Shown here one piece after another: positions 12,576 through 22,724 of a DNA stretch of 64,000 bases. The notes beneath the pieces were generated by a model. The model was not told the origin of the DNA and did not search any database. It saw nothing but the letters and a program-made list of their open reading frames with translations. The position numbers and the translations under genes were made by a program. This DNA comes from Dipteronia dyeriana. Its lineage: Eukaryota > Streptophyta > Magnoliopsida > Sapindales > Sapindaceae. How positions within the stretch are numbered: the first letter of the stretch is position 1; each line of letters starts with the position of its first letter. Location of the stretch: the NCBI GenBank assembly GCA_032871835.1, contig CM065297.1, positions 26,483,598-26,547,597 on the forward strand. The letters are read 5' to 3'.

Positions 12576-13152
12576 ATGACCCCATCCCTAATCAATATCC
12601 TAAAAGATAATACTTTAACTGCTGATAATTATGTTACATGGAAAAGGAAAATTGGGTTGTTATTGCAAGCTGAAAAGTATAAGTTCATTTTGTATATTCC
12701 TTAACCACCGAACTAATGAATATACTTAGGAGCAAAGAGATGAGTATTAGTAGTGAAAGTCTTCAGATGAGATGGCTAAATGTACGTTACATTATGGTCA
12801 TCATCTCCGACGTGTTGCAACAGCAACATGCAGGAATGGAGTCTGCTGCCGATATAATGATGTCTCTATTAGAGATATTAGCTATGAGGTCTAGGATGAC
12901 TAAGAGAGAGGCAGTGACTGCTTTCATGAATCTTAGGATGAAACCTGGACAGGCTATAAAAGTCTTAGCACATCTCAACATTGCTGAACTGAATGGTGCT
13001 GAGATAGATAGTGAGACCAAAATTGACATGATTTTCAACTCACTATCATATTCCTTTGATCAATTCAGGTTGGACTACACCTTGAATAATAAGGAATACA
13101 CATTGCAAGATATTCAAAGCACCAAGAAAATCCTTGTGAAAGACAAGGGTTA
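12576..13152 (+). pseudogene. Copia A2 gag
   Basis: ATG at 12576 begins MTPSLINILKDN and matches the copia A gag start. The frame breaks near 12700 (stops after the KYKFILY segment) and resumes near 12790 as SDVLQQQHAGMES, running to KDKG before a stop at 13153. The best-preserved part is MTKREAVTAFMNLRMKPGQA to DYTLNNKEY. Copies A and B carry HMMKV or HMIKV before the AHLNI block; here six residues are missing. It is a UBN2-type gag remnant without function. Confidence 0.85.
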
Positions 13153-13473
13153 AGATATTCATATACTCGGTAAGTTGCTACTGTTAAAGACCCGTAAAAA
13201 GGTCAAGAGAATATAGAAGAAAAAACAACTTGGGCCTTCTTAGAAAGGAGACCAAGAAAGTAACCAAGATCAAAGGGAAGTGTTTCCTTTGTGGTGAAAA
13301 AGGGTCAAAGGAATAGACTGAATAAGAATGAATTCAACTTGCATTTAGGCAATGAAACGTTGGTGTCTACTAGTGTAGTGGGAGATATTAGAATCAACTT
13401 AGATTCTTATAGGCATTTAGTTTTAATAACCAAGATCAAATGGAAGTTTTTTACATTGATGATATATGTCATA
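13153..13473 (+). pseudogene. Copia A2 zinc knuckle and pre-integrase remnant
   Basis: After gag the Lys-rich linker continues, then CFLCGEK, the first half of a CCHC zinc knuckle. The second half is replaced by a jump to the LHLGNETLVS motif that starts the pre-integrase region. The knuckle's His and last Cys and the whole protease active site are therefore absent. From about 13430 a short repeat of the linker (AACCAAGATCAAA) occurs and then the gypsy LTR begins. Confidence 0.75.
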
Positions 13474-14345
13474 TGTAAATTTTATCGGATGAATACATAA
13501 TCAAACAAAGAGGATAAATTGCCAGGTGGACATCCAAATAGGCATTTAGAAAATATCCTATAAAACAGTGCCGAAGAAGAGAAAACCCGAGTAAGCAGAT
13601 GTTGAATGAAACCTACTCGGGATTAGTTAATGATACTCGGGACTGGTTAAATAACGCTTCAACTCGGGCTCAAACGATGTTACTCGGGCCCTGCTAGTAT
13701 TATCCTTGCTCGGGATAAATATGAAGAAAACCGAATAAGAAGCTTAGTTCTTAGTTTACATGGATTAGGTCATTAAATACAAATACACAAAGATATCAAT
13801 ATTCGGAAGGAATCCCAAAGAGAACAGAATACTGAGCTGGAAGGGCTCCCAATCAGGCAACAACTTTATTTCTTTACAAAGACCACATTTGTATCAGGAA
13901 ACAAGTCCAAATTGGACTGCACTACTAGAATCCCATTCGATTTCAATACCAAGACTCCGAAACAGGAAAGAAGACAGTCAGCCTCGAGCAAGTAAATAAT
14001 TATAATTAAATACAAAGATCTATTACTTGTACAAGGCAGAAAAGGGCTCTATAAACATATAAATAGACCCAAAATCTCGTCAAAAAAAAGGATAGACAGC
14101 AAGCAATAGAAAAATACAGAGAGAAGAAAGAGAGATCGAGAGCTTGTAAACATCATATTTTCATAGTGAATTTTGGCTTGGTTGATCCTTCAACCACCCG
14201 TGGACGTTTCTCCCGTCATCGGAGTTTTACCACGTAAAACTTGTGTCTTGATTACTTTCTCTAATCTCTTTCTCTTTGAATTGATAGCCGAAATCCAATC
14301 CTTGTTGGCTTTTCTGATACAATCTAGAAATCAATGTCAGCAACA
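13474..14345 (+). repeat. Gypsy LTR inside copia A2
   Basis: About 870 bases starting TGTAAATTTTATCGG and ending CAGCAACA. It shares with the LTR of element H its start (TGTAAATCTTGTCG at 20230) and the block GTTTCTCCCGTCATCGGAG near its 3' end (14207 here, 20846 in H), so it is a related LTR in plus orientation. It is flanked on both sides by family-A copia sequence, but the flanking five bases do not match and 4 kb of copia is missing. Deletion therefore followed insertion. Confidence 0.7.
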
Positions 14346-14589
14346 ATTTAAAGAAAGGGAGCCCACACTCCTAGGTGATTCACGTTCATGATTGGATTGG
14401 AAGATCTTGCAGATTCAATTCGACACTAGTTCAATCGTCACGAAAAAAAAGGTACGATACTTTTTATATACATCAATTAATCTAGGGTTAAGGTTCTTGT
14501 TATTAAAATGGAAATTTTTTATTTATACGCAGACTAATTTTCGTTTTTATCACGCTTTCATTGCTTTTTTGAATCGTTTTTTCCCTTCA
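14346..14589 (+). repeat. 3' LTR remnant of copia A2
   Basis: Last 244 bases of a family-A LTR, matching 10940-11186, from ATTTAAAGAAAGGG to CCCTTCA. It marks the 3' border of A2; GCGCC after it corresponds to GCGTC before the 5' LTR. A possible alternative 5-bp duplication (TCAGC) around this fragment is discussed among the rejected items. Confidence 0.85.
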
Positions 14590-16833
14590 GCGCCTACTGA
14601 AAACAAGAAAAAGAGCTTCATCTTGGATTTTCCCACCTCTAACAAATACTAGAAGAACAATTGGTATTTTGTTGGAGGGGGTTGGGGACGTTCAATTGAC
14701 TTTGACTTTAACTTGGATGGTATTCGAGTAACTCAGAAGGTCCCTCGCTACTTCTGCTCGCCCGATGCCTGGAACCACACATCCCCTACTTTTACAACTA
14801 GAGAATTGGCCAACCTCACTAGAACTTCCGTGCAACCTCTGGAAAAGTGAAGTAGGTCATATCTTTTTAATGAGAAGAAGATGATCATAACTAGCCTTTT
14901 TGCTCAGATTTTTACCCACCGCAAACGCTGTTAGTTGGTATTTTAAATTTCTTTTTTTTTTTGTTTCTGACTAGTCTCAAATTTCCAGCGTATGGCTCAG
15001 ATATTATCTACAAGGCTCAGACTTGCTAGGTAAAATCCATTATTCGGTTGAATCGTAAAGAAGCAGCTTGCAAGGAAGCAACGAGAATCTCCCTGCCTAA
15101 CAATGAGTTAGATGAGGATTCTGAGGGTGTTGAAATCGACGAGCAGGCTCTCGAGTATATTCATGAGGAAATTCCCTTACAGACCGCAGGTGAATAAAGT
15201 AGGCCAGGGAACCCAAATGGTTCTGGCAGTAAGGAAAATGCCTGATGACTAGGATGCAGAGAGGGACCATGTTGTAGGCGGGCAGCTATGAGGTTTAGTC
15301 ACGCTAACGAGGGATCTGCGGAATAGGGTTAGGCTACCGAGGCAACTGCCAATCAACCTTCCGTAAAGGGAAAGCAGAAGGTCGGGAAATCTCCCCCTGA
15401 GCCAATTGATCCCTCCTGTCCAACTGTTTTTGAATCTTTCCCAGCTATGGTTAAGGAGGTTGGTGATGAAGATCCTGCTGCCGATCTTGGCACTCGCTTC
15501 AGGCAGATTAGGAAAAGAAAAACATTCTTTTTGCCAATCCGACCTCTCCAGAAAATTCCTATGGTCTTGACATTTGTTGAATCTTCTAGTGACGAATATA
15601 CTGGTGCAAGGGATCCTATGGGTGTCCAAGCTGAGAAAATTGTTGTAGATTTCTCTGGTTCGTTTACACAGGGACACCTGTTTGACGGCTCAGGCAACAA
15701 AAACCCCTATATTCCTACTACTAATGTTGACAACGTAGGGTCATCAGGTCTATCCATAGATCCTCCCCCCACAAGAAATGCTCAAATACATATCTTCGGG
15801 TCATGCTTACATCAGAGATGATCGTTGGAATTGTTTCAGGATTGGGATTGCATCCGTGCACCTTCAAAACTTTTTTAACAATGATGCCTATGTACGTATT
15901 CTTTGTTGAATATTATTGAACATTTCTTTACTTTCGGTTTGAATTTCTGTTCGTAATAACTTGATTTCTTTTATAGATGGTGGCCAAAGTTTCTGAGGCT
16001 TTCCAGACCCAACAGTAACAGGCTGATCGAATAAGGCGTTTGGAAGCTCAATTAAAAGAGAGTAAGGACAACCGTGCTCGGGTTGAGGCTGTATACTAGA
16101 AGGAAATAGGCACGAACCAAGTACATGTAGATATATGCTTAGCAAGGCAATTAGAGGCAAATGAGAGGGCTTCACTTTGAGGATAAAGATAAATCCTTTG
16201 AAAGTCTATTGTTTACTGCACAAGAATCGATGCTTCGTGTTGAATAGGAAGCTGAAGAGGTTAAGTTGTCCTATGAGCGCAAAGTTGAAGATCTTAATAG
16301 CTTAGCTTTAACAATTGAATCCCTTTCCAAAGAGGTTAAATAGGAACTGGAGGTGCAAAGAGTCGATCATTTTAAAAGGTCTACAACTTACGATGCTCTG
16401 CTCCTTAGGGAGTTTCAACGTCGGATGATCTCGGCCAGCGAATTCTTTAAAGTGAATAACCGAGCAACTGTTAAGGCACGATCAAATTGGGAATTGTCTA
16501 TAAAGATCTTGTTGATCGTTCATTGGAAGCCCTTCAGATTCAAATGAAGGAATGGTGATCCTATTGTCATTGCCAGGGCAAGGAGCCACACCCCATGCAT
16601 TTGGAATCCCTACTGAGCATGCCTTTTTAACTTTCCATGCGAATAAAAATGATGAGAGGGATGGGGAAGGACCCGACGTTTGTCCCATAGCCAGGAAGAA
16701 CTATAGTGCTTAGATGGATGACAAAGTCGATGAAATCACTTGGCCTTTGAACAAAAGTCTCCTAAATGAGTACGAGATGGTGCTTGACCTGGGCGTAGGT
16801 GGTAGTAGCTCGAAATCCCCGACACCACCTTAA
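14590..16833 (+). pseudogene. Gypsy T1 antisense ORF, fragment 3 (C-terminal part)
   Basis: Continues the reading from 8770: KKKSFILDFPTSN, then WYFVGGGWG and GIRVTQKVPRYFCSPDAWN, resembling the plant transposon-associated proteins encoded antisense to pol in Tat-lineage gypsy elements (Grande, Retand type). An open segment lies at 15447-15821. From 15977 a coiled-coil part follows (RIRRLEAQLKESKDN). The ORF ends GGSSSKSPTPP with a stop at 16831-16833. An intron is likely at 15892-15976 (GTACGT to TTTTATAG, pyrimidine-rich before AG) and another is possible around 14930-14980. Several stops and frameshifts are present. Its role in intact elements is not established; family assignment is by resemblance. 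Confidence 0.5.
15892..15976 (+). other. Probable intron in the T1 antisense ORF
   Basis: 85 bases beginning GTACGT and ending TTCTTTTATAG, AT-rich, between two segments of the antisense ORF. The coiled-coil part resumes directly at ATGGTGGCC. Seen as signal only; no transcript evidence is available here. Confidence 0.4.
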
Positions 16834-18640
16834 ATGTTCAATTTTTTTGTATCTTGCATATACTGAAACTTAATTCACTATTTTTCTTTTTGAATTTTCT
16901 CACATACTTATCAGGATTTGAGATATAAGCTTGGTTGAGTAGTACATCTAAGCTCCTTTGTTCAGTGTTTGGCTACCAAGTTTATTTTTTTAATCCTAAA
17001 TATCTCATTGAACTGGCTAGTGTTTTTTAATCGAGTAGCTTCATAATAAAACCGAGTTGTCTTATGAACTCATAATTATGCCTTAACCAGTTTCTACATG
17101 AGTGTTACATCAAAGCTCACCATGATCATACACTTGGGTCTTTGCACAAGTCACTGAGGACATCTCCTGGTTTTATTTATGCAAGCGTTTGTCGAATCAT
17201 TGGATAGTGAATTGCCAAACACGGCTGAGCAACTCATAAGGTCTGCCCCTGCAGTACCCCGAGCCTTTTTCTAGGTGTACGAGTGCTTCGGGTTTGCCTT
17301 TTTGGTAAGGTTCAGATTTTAACCTTACTCAGCTGAGCATGCTATCTTAAGCTTCTCCGCCTATTCGGGTGAAGTTTTACCAAATTAACGGAACTCGAGC
17401 ATTTTATTTTCATTTTCATTTTCTCATTAGTTCTAATCATTTTTTTTAGAAGAGTTCCACGTAGAAATTTTATTCATTCAGCAAAAACTAAACCAAATAG
17501 AAACAAACTCAATTTAAAACTCAACGTTTAAAAAGAAACGAGTTCTTTAAAGTGAAGAACCGAGCAACTGTTAAGGCAAGATCAAATTAGGAACTGTCTA
17601 TAAAGATCATGTTGATCGTTCATTGGAAGCCCTTCAGATTCAAATGAAGGAATGACGATCCTATTATCGTCCCCAAGGCAATGAGCCACACCCTATGCAT
17701 TTGGAAATCCCTACTGAGCATGCCTTTTTAACTTTCCATGCGAATAAAAATGATGAGAGGGATGGGGAAGGACCCGACGTTTTTCCCATAGCCGGGAAGA
17801 ACTATAGCGCTTAGATGGATGACAAAGTCGATGAAATCACTTGGCCTTTGAACAAAAGTCTGCTAAACGAGTACGAGATGGTGCTTGACCTGGGCGTAGG
17901 TGGTAGTAGCTCGAAATCCCTGACACCACCTTAAATGTTCAATTTTTTTGTATCTTGCATATACTGAAACTTAATTCACTATTTTTCTTTTTGAATTTTC
18001 TCACATACTTATCAGGATTCGAGATATAAGCTTGGTTGAGTAGTATATCTAAGCCCTTTTGTTGAGTGTTTGGCTACCAAGTTTATTTTTGTAATACCAA
18101 GTATCTCATTGAACTGTCCAGTGTTTTTAACCGAGTAGCTTCATAATAAAATCGAGTAGTCTTATGAACTCATAATTATGCCTTAACCAGTTTCTACATG
18201 AGTGTTACATCAAAGCTCACCATGATCGTACACTTGGGTCTTTGCACAAGTCACCGAGGATATCTCCTGGTTTTATCTGTGCAAGGGTTTGTCGAATCAT
18301 TGGATAGTGAATTGCCAAACACGACTGAGCAACTCATCAGGTCTGCCCCAGCAGTGCCCCAAGCCTTTTTTTAGGTGTGCAGGTGCTTCGGGTTTGCCTT
18401 TTTGGTAAAGTTCAGATTTTAACCTTGCTCGGCTGAGCATGCTATCTTAAGCTTCTCTGCCCATTCGGGTGTAATTTTAGCAAGTTAACAGAACCCGAGC
18501 ATTTTATTTTCATTTTCATGTTCTCATCATTTCTGATCATTTTTTTTAGAAGAGTTCCACGTAGAAATTTTATTGATTCAGCAAAAACTAAACCAAATAG
18601 AAACAAACTTAATTCAAAACTCAACGTCTAAAAAGAAGCC
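16441..18640. repeat. Tandem duplication, 2 x 1100 bp
   Basis: Positions 16441-17540 and 17541-18640 are head-to-tail copies. Anchors such as TTCTTTAAAGTGAA (16443 and 17543) and TCAACG-T-TA (17521 and 18621) are spaced exactly 1100 bases apart, and most bases agree over the whole unit. The unit holds the 3' end of the T1 antisense ORF plus about 700 bases of non-coding sequence up to the end of pol. The few differences suggest a fairly recent event compared with the ORF decay. Confidence 0.92.
17541..17933 (+). pseudogene. Duplicated 3' end of the T1 antisense ORF
   Basis: Second copy, made by the 1100-bp tandem duplication, of the last 390 bases of the antisense ORF, ending at the equivalent stop codon (17931-17933). 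It lacks an upstream coding part and has its own point changes. Confidence 0.7.
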
Positions 18641-18689
18641 TAAAAAGAATTGAAACTAAAAACTACAACTTTGTTGATCTAAGGTTCTT

Positions 18690-20229
18690 CAAGAATTCCT
18701 CAAATCCCTTAAGGATAAAAGATCTTCAGTACTGGGCATTGCATAGTCGTGGTAGGACTCCACCATCTAGTCGGGTGATCCAATATGCTCCATGTCCAGC
18801 TATGTCGTCAATTAAATATGGTCATTCCCATTTGTCGGCTAGGGATCCCGCCACTTTATCTGGGGTGTTTAGGGATATTCTCTTGAGCACTATGTCTCCC
18901 TACTGAAGTTTTCTAACCCGAACATGCGAGTAATAATATCATGTTGCCCTTTTGTTGGTAGGCCACGTTTCATACTTGGGACCCCTATCTTGCTTCTTCC
19001 AACTCATCCAGGTTCTGTAATATTGTGTCATCATTGTGCCCTTCGTCATATAGCATGACCATAGGGGATATGTAAGATGTCTCTGTCAGGATCATGGCCT
19101 CCGTTCCAAAAGCTAAAGAGAATAGGGTTTCCCCTGTAAAGGATCTTACAGCTATTCGGTATGCCCATGAAACCTTGGGTAGTTTCTCTACCTAACTGCC
19201 CTTTTTCGCATTCAGTTTTGCTTTGATGGCGTGTTTAATTACCTTGTTTACTACTTCTGCCTTCCCATTCATCCCGGGATGAGCAGGTGTAGCGTTGCAG
19301 TTGGAGATCTTGTATTCAACGCAAAGTTGTATGAATTTCTGATTATCAAATTGAGTGCCGTTGTTAGTGATTATGGTGTTTAGAACTCCAAATTTATAGA
19401 GTATGTTCTTCTTCACAAAGTTGGTGCTTCTTGCTATTGTGATGTGCATTAATGTTTCTACCTCTACCCACTTTATCGCTCATCCTTTTGTTCCTGCTGG
19501 CATTGGTCCGATCAAATCCAAACCCACCCGGTGAACGACCAAGGTGAAGTGAGGTTTCTCAAGCATTCGGGGGGCTTCCGAATATCATTGGCAATTCTCT
19601 GATAGGTATTGCAACTGTCCAAGAATTGTTGTGCATCGAAAAACAAAGTAGGCTAGTAAAATCCTTGTCTGAGTACCTTGTGTGCAAGTCTTCTACCCCT
19701 TGTATTATTCCCACACACACCACTGTGGACTTCCTTCAGTATCTGTTTGGTTTCCTCTTCTGCTACGCATCATTGGATTGCCCTGGAAAATCCTCTCTTG
19801 TACAGTTCCCCTCGGATCATAGTATACCTGGCTGACCTATACCTGATGCGTTTTGCCTCTAGGGGATCCTCTGGGAGCACATCCTTTTCTAAATATTTCC
19901 TTAGCTAGGTCATCCAACCATTTGGTTGAGCTCAATTTTCTGCTACACCGAGATCTTTTGACTCTGATATGCTTGGCTTAAGTTATGGCTGATGCTAGTT
20001 TAGAAAAAGTGTCTGCTTTTTCATTCTTGCTATGTGGGATCTCAGTGATCTTGAATTCCTTGAATAGCCTAAGGAACTACTTAGCGATGTCTAAATAAGC
20101 GGCCATGCTTCCATCCCTGACTTCGTATTCATCAAGAATCTTGTTAACGATAACCTGAGAGTCGCTGAATATTTCTACTTCATCTGCACACATTATTTGT
20201 ACATATTATATACACAAGGTACTATTATA
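18690..20229 (-). pseudogene. Gypsy T1 pol: RNase H and integrase
   Basis: Read on the minus strand from 20195: EIFSDSQVIVNKI and EYEVRDGSMAAYLDIAK, then HSKNEKADTFSKLAS at about 20010, a Ty3/gypsy RNase H. Integrase follows: EDPLEAKRIRYRSARYTMI near 19890, VCGNNT and LAHKVLRQGFYWPT near 19700 for the zinc-binding region, and the core at 19449-19192 with NNGTQFDNQKF and the glutamate helix (GMNGKAEVVN). The C-terminal part with WAYRIAVRS and GETLFSLAFGTEA runs to about 18900. Stops and frameshifts are scattered throughout. The order RNase H then integrase, with no reverse transcriptase after, is gypsy, not copia. The upstream half of pol is missing because the LTR of element H abuts at 20230. 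Confidence 0.85.
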
Positions 20230-20980
20230 TGTAAATCTTGTCGAAAGCACACATCATCGCAAAACCACGTAGGCAAGACACTTCATCAGAAAGAATCGCC
20301 TGATCAGTGTCCTAGATGTTGTCCATGTCCCTGTCGTAGGAATATTCAGTGGAAGTGTGAGTAGATCCAAGCAAGGATTAGCTAAGTGTTACCGCGTACT
20401 CAATTCTACTCGGGACAACAAAAAAGATCCCATAAAATTTTTCCTTTCTAGTTTAAGCCACGAGACTCCCAAGATAGAAACAACACTACATATTTAATGT
20501 AAACATGAGGAGTTCTAGAAGGAAACAAACATATTCTCCTCAAACAAACACAAAGAGGAGTTCCAGAAAGAAACAAATATATTATCCCCAAGTTATACGT
20601 CGTCAAAGGATATATACAATTAATGCCATTAAGTAGAAAAACCCAAATAGGAAAGATCTCTCTTTTGTCAATCCTTGGCTTGCATGCCAAGAAACGAAAC
20701 CCTAGCTAAACATGTATAAATACATATGTAAATTATGTTGTAAACAGGCAGGATAACAACAGGAGAGACAAGATAGATCGAGTGTTGTAATTCAAATATT
20801 CCTTGACTGGATTTGACTTGTTGCATATGTAACCATCTGTGGATGTTTCTCCGGTCATCGGAGTTTTACCACATATTTTTGAGTTGTGGTACAATAATTT
20901 TTTGTGATCCTTTTATTATTACTGATTGTAGAAGTTCATACTGTTGACCTTTCTTGACCATCAAGAAATGGCCTTCAACA
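20230..20980 (+). repeat. 5' LTR of gypsy H
   Basis: 751-bp LTR starting TGTAAATCTTGTCG and ending CTTCAACA, directly followed by ATTGGCGC, the usual gypsy border to the primer site. The last 240 bases are repeated at 24985-25222. The five bases before it do not match those after the element. Confidence 0.8.
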
Positions 20981-20982
20981 AT

Positions 20983-21000
20983 TGGCGCTTGAAGTAGGGG
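20983..21000 (+). other. Primer binding site region of gypsy H
   Basis: TGGCGCTTGAAGTAGGGG lies two bases after the LTR end. It has the TGGCGC start and G-rich end typical of plant gypsy primer sites. I do not name the tRNA. Confidence 0.65.
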
Positions 21001-21049
21001 AAAGAACTTAACTACAGATTAAATTCATTTAAACAACACCCTTGAGACA

Positions 21050-22724
21050 ATGGTCAACAACGAAAATGGAGATGGTTCCAGAAACATTCGAGACTCGCTA
21101 GATTTTATACTTAGAGTTGATGCCTCCTAAGATCATGCAAGAATTACAATTGGGAATCAGTCGACTCCTATAGCAGGTGTCCAAAAGATCCCTCCAACCA
21201 GTGAGGACATGGAGCAGTGAAGCATTGATTCATGAAGGAGCTGTAACAACTACTAGCAGTTGCAACCAAGGAAGAAGGAGGTCTGTCCACCCCAGAAGGG
21301 TTGATTCCACCACGAGAACAAACCCGACCTCGTGAAACACGTACAAATAGTCAATATCATCGAATGTGTAGTCATGATCAATCGGGGCATGACCGACATC
21401 ATAAATGTTCCTGGCGAAGAGACCATTCGTCATCATTAGAAGACGATCATCATCATCGAAAGCACCATAAAGGAAATATACGACTATAGAGCTTAACTTG
21501 AGAAAACCAAAGGCAAGACAAGGAAGTGCCCAAAACAGGCTTAACAACCACCTAGGAATTTAACCGTCAGGGGGAGCCAGTAGGCGAGAAAGACATCTTA
21601 ATGCAAAGTTTAACTCGAGAGGTTCAAAATAACAAGCGTCAAATGGACGTATTGGTTAGGCGTTACAGACGTAAAGAGTTATCGAACGATGACTCTGATA
21701 GCCCTTTTACAAACAACATCCTCAGAACAACGTTCCCATAGAGATTCAAGATGCTGCATGTGGAGCAGTTCAAGAAGGACATAGATCCTAAAGAACACAT
21801 CAAGCAAGACAGGAGTGTCATGACCTAGTATGCCTACAGTGATACCTTATTGTGTCTTAATTTTCCACAAACCTTTGGAGATGTAGGGTCCCGATGGTTT
21901 GGCAGACTATCTACCGCAAGCATTGGAAACTTCAGAGAATTAAGTAGAGCCTTCTCAAGATAATTCCTCGGGAATGTACATATGAGGAAATAAGTAGCTC
22001 ATCTCTCCAAATTAAAGAAAAGAAAGGGTGAGTCATTGAAAAAACACATGGGGAGATTCAGTCAGGTAGTGTTGGAGATCGAAAACACGAACGATGAAGC
22101 AATCATCACTGTATTTATAAACAATTTACAGAACAACCAATTATCCTTTGACTTGAGAAGAGCCCGCCTGACCCGGTATACAGATTTGATGGACATGACA
22201 GGTGGATATGCACTAGTCGAGGAAGAAGAAACTGCAATCGGGGGTCAATTAATGATTGGAGGCCGTCCCGAAGAACCAAAGCCTAAGGAGGTTGGTTCTC
22301 AGTCCCAGAGCCACAAAGAAGGTAAGCAGAAGGGTAACAATAAAGACGATAGGAACAATGATGGGAATAGTGGGCGTAGGGGCACCAACCAAGCGAAGGA
22401 TAAGTTTTAGGGAAAATGCACAAACTATACTCCCTTTAGGAAAAGACAAGAAGAGATCTTGGCTATTTTGGAAGAGAAAAAATTGGTTAAGGAACCCCGA
22501 CGACAGTCTCAGTTCGCTCAAAGAGACACCTTGAAATATTGTCATTTTTACAAAGAGAATGGGCATGAAACTTCCAAGTGTTACCGGCTCAAAGACCACA
22601 TCGAGACACTCATCTGAGAAAGGCATTTACAAGACAATGTTCTAAAAAAGGATGAGAAGGTGGAAGCCCTTCGGGACAGTAAGTCAGAGTATCAGAATAG
22701 AAAGAGAGTATGAAAAGGATCGAG
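21050..22724 (+). pseudogene. Gypsy H gag
   Basis: ATG at 21050 starts MVNNENGDGSRN, 70 bases after the primer site. A charged Arg/His-rich segment follows at about 21300-21480 (two frames open). The gag core is at 22000-22410: SLKKHMGRFSQVVLEI, then ITVFINNLQNN and YALVEEEE, which match the Ty3/gypsy retrotransposon gag domain. A zinc-knuckle-like segment at about 22540 (YCHFYKENGHETSKCYRLKD) follows the variant common in Tat/Ogre gags. Stops and at least two frameshifts interrupt it. It continues after the solo LTR at 24464. Confidence 0.8.

Larger units (their letters stand above)
8771..14589 (+). mobile_element. Copia A2 (family A), internally rearranged
   Basis: A second family-A element, plus strand: full 5' LTR, primer site, leader and gag to 13473. 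Then comes a foreign gypsy LTR (13474-14345) and finally only the last 244 bases of its own 3' LTR (to 14589, ending CCCTTCA where family members have CCCTACA). Flanks GCGTC (8766-8770) and GCGCC (14590-14594) agree at four of five bases. The antisense ORF of T1 reads on across these borders, which independently supports the ends. All of pol after the pre-integrase start is gone. Confidence 0.8.

Noticed and set aside
14337..14591. TCAGC on both sides of the family-A LTR fragment (14337-14341 and 14587-14591) as a target duplication of an independent insertion.
   Set aside because: The fragment is better explained as the 3' border of copia A2: its end CCCTTCA aligns with CCCTACA of the family, GCGCC after it corresponds to GCGTC before 8771, and the T1 ORF reads on. 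The fragment also starts in mid-LTR, which does not suit a fresh insertion.
22249..22626. Minus-strand 125-codon ORF opposite gypsy H gag.
   Set aside because: It is the complement of the gag core and zinc-knuckle region, which is the supported coding strand.
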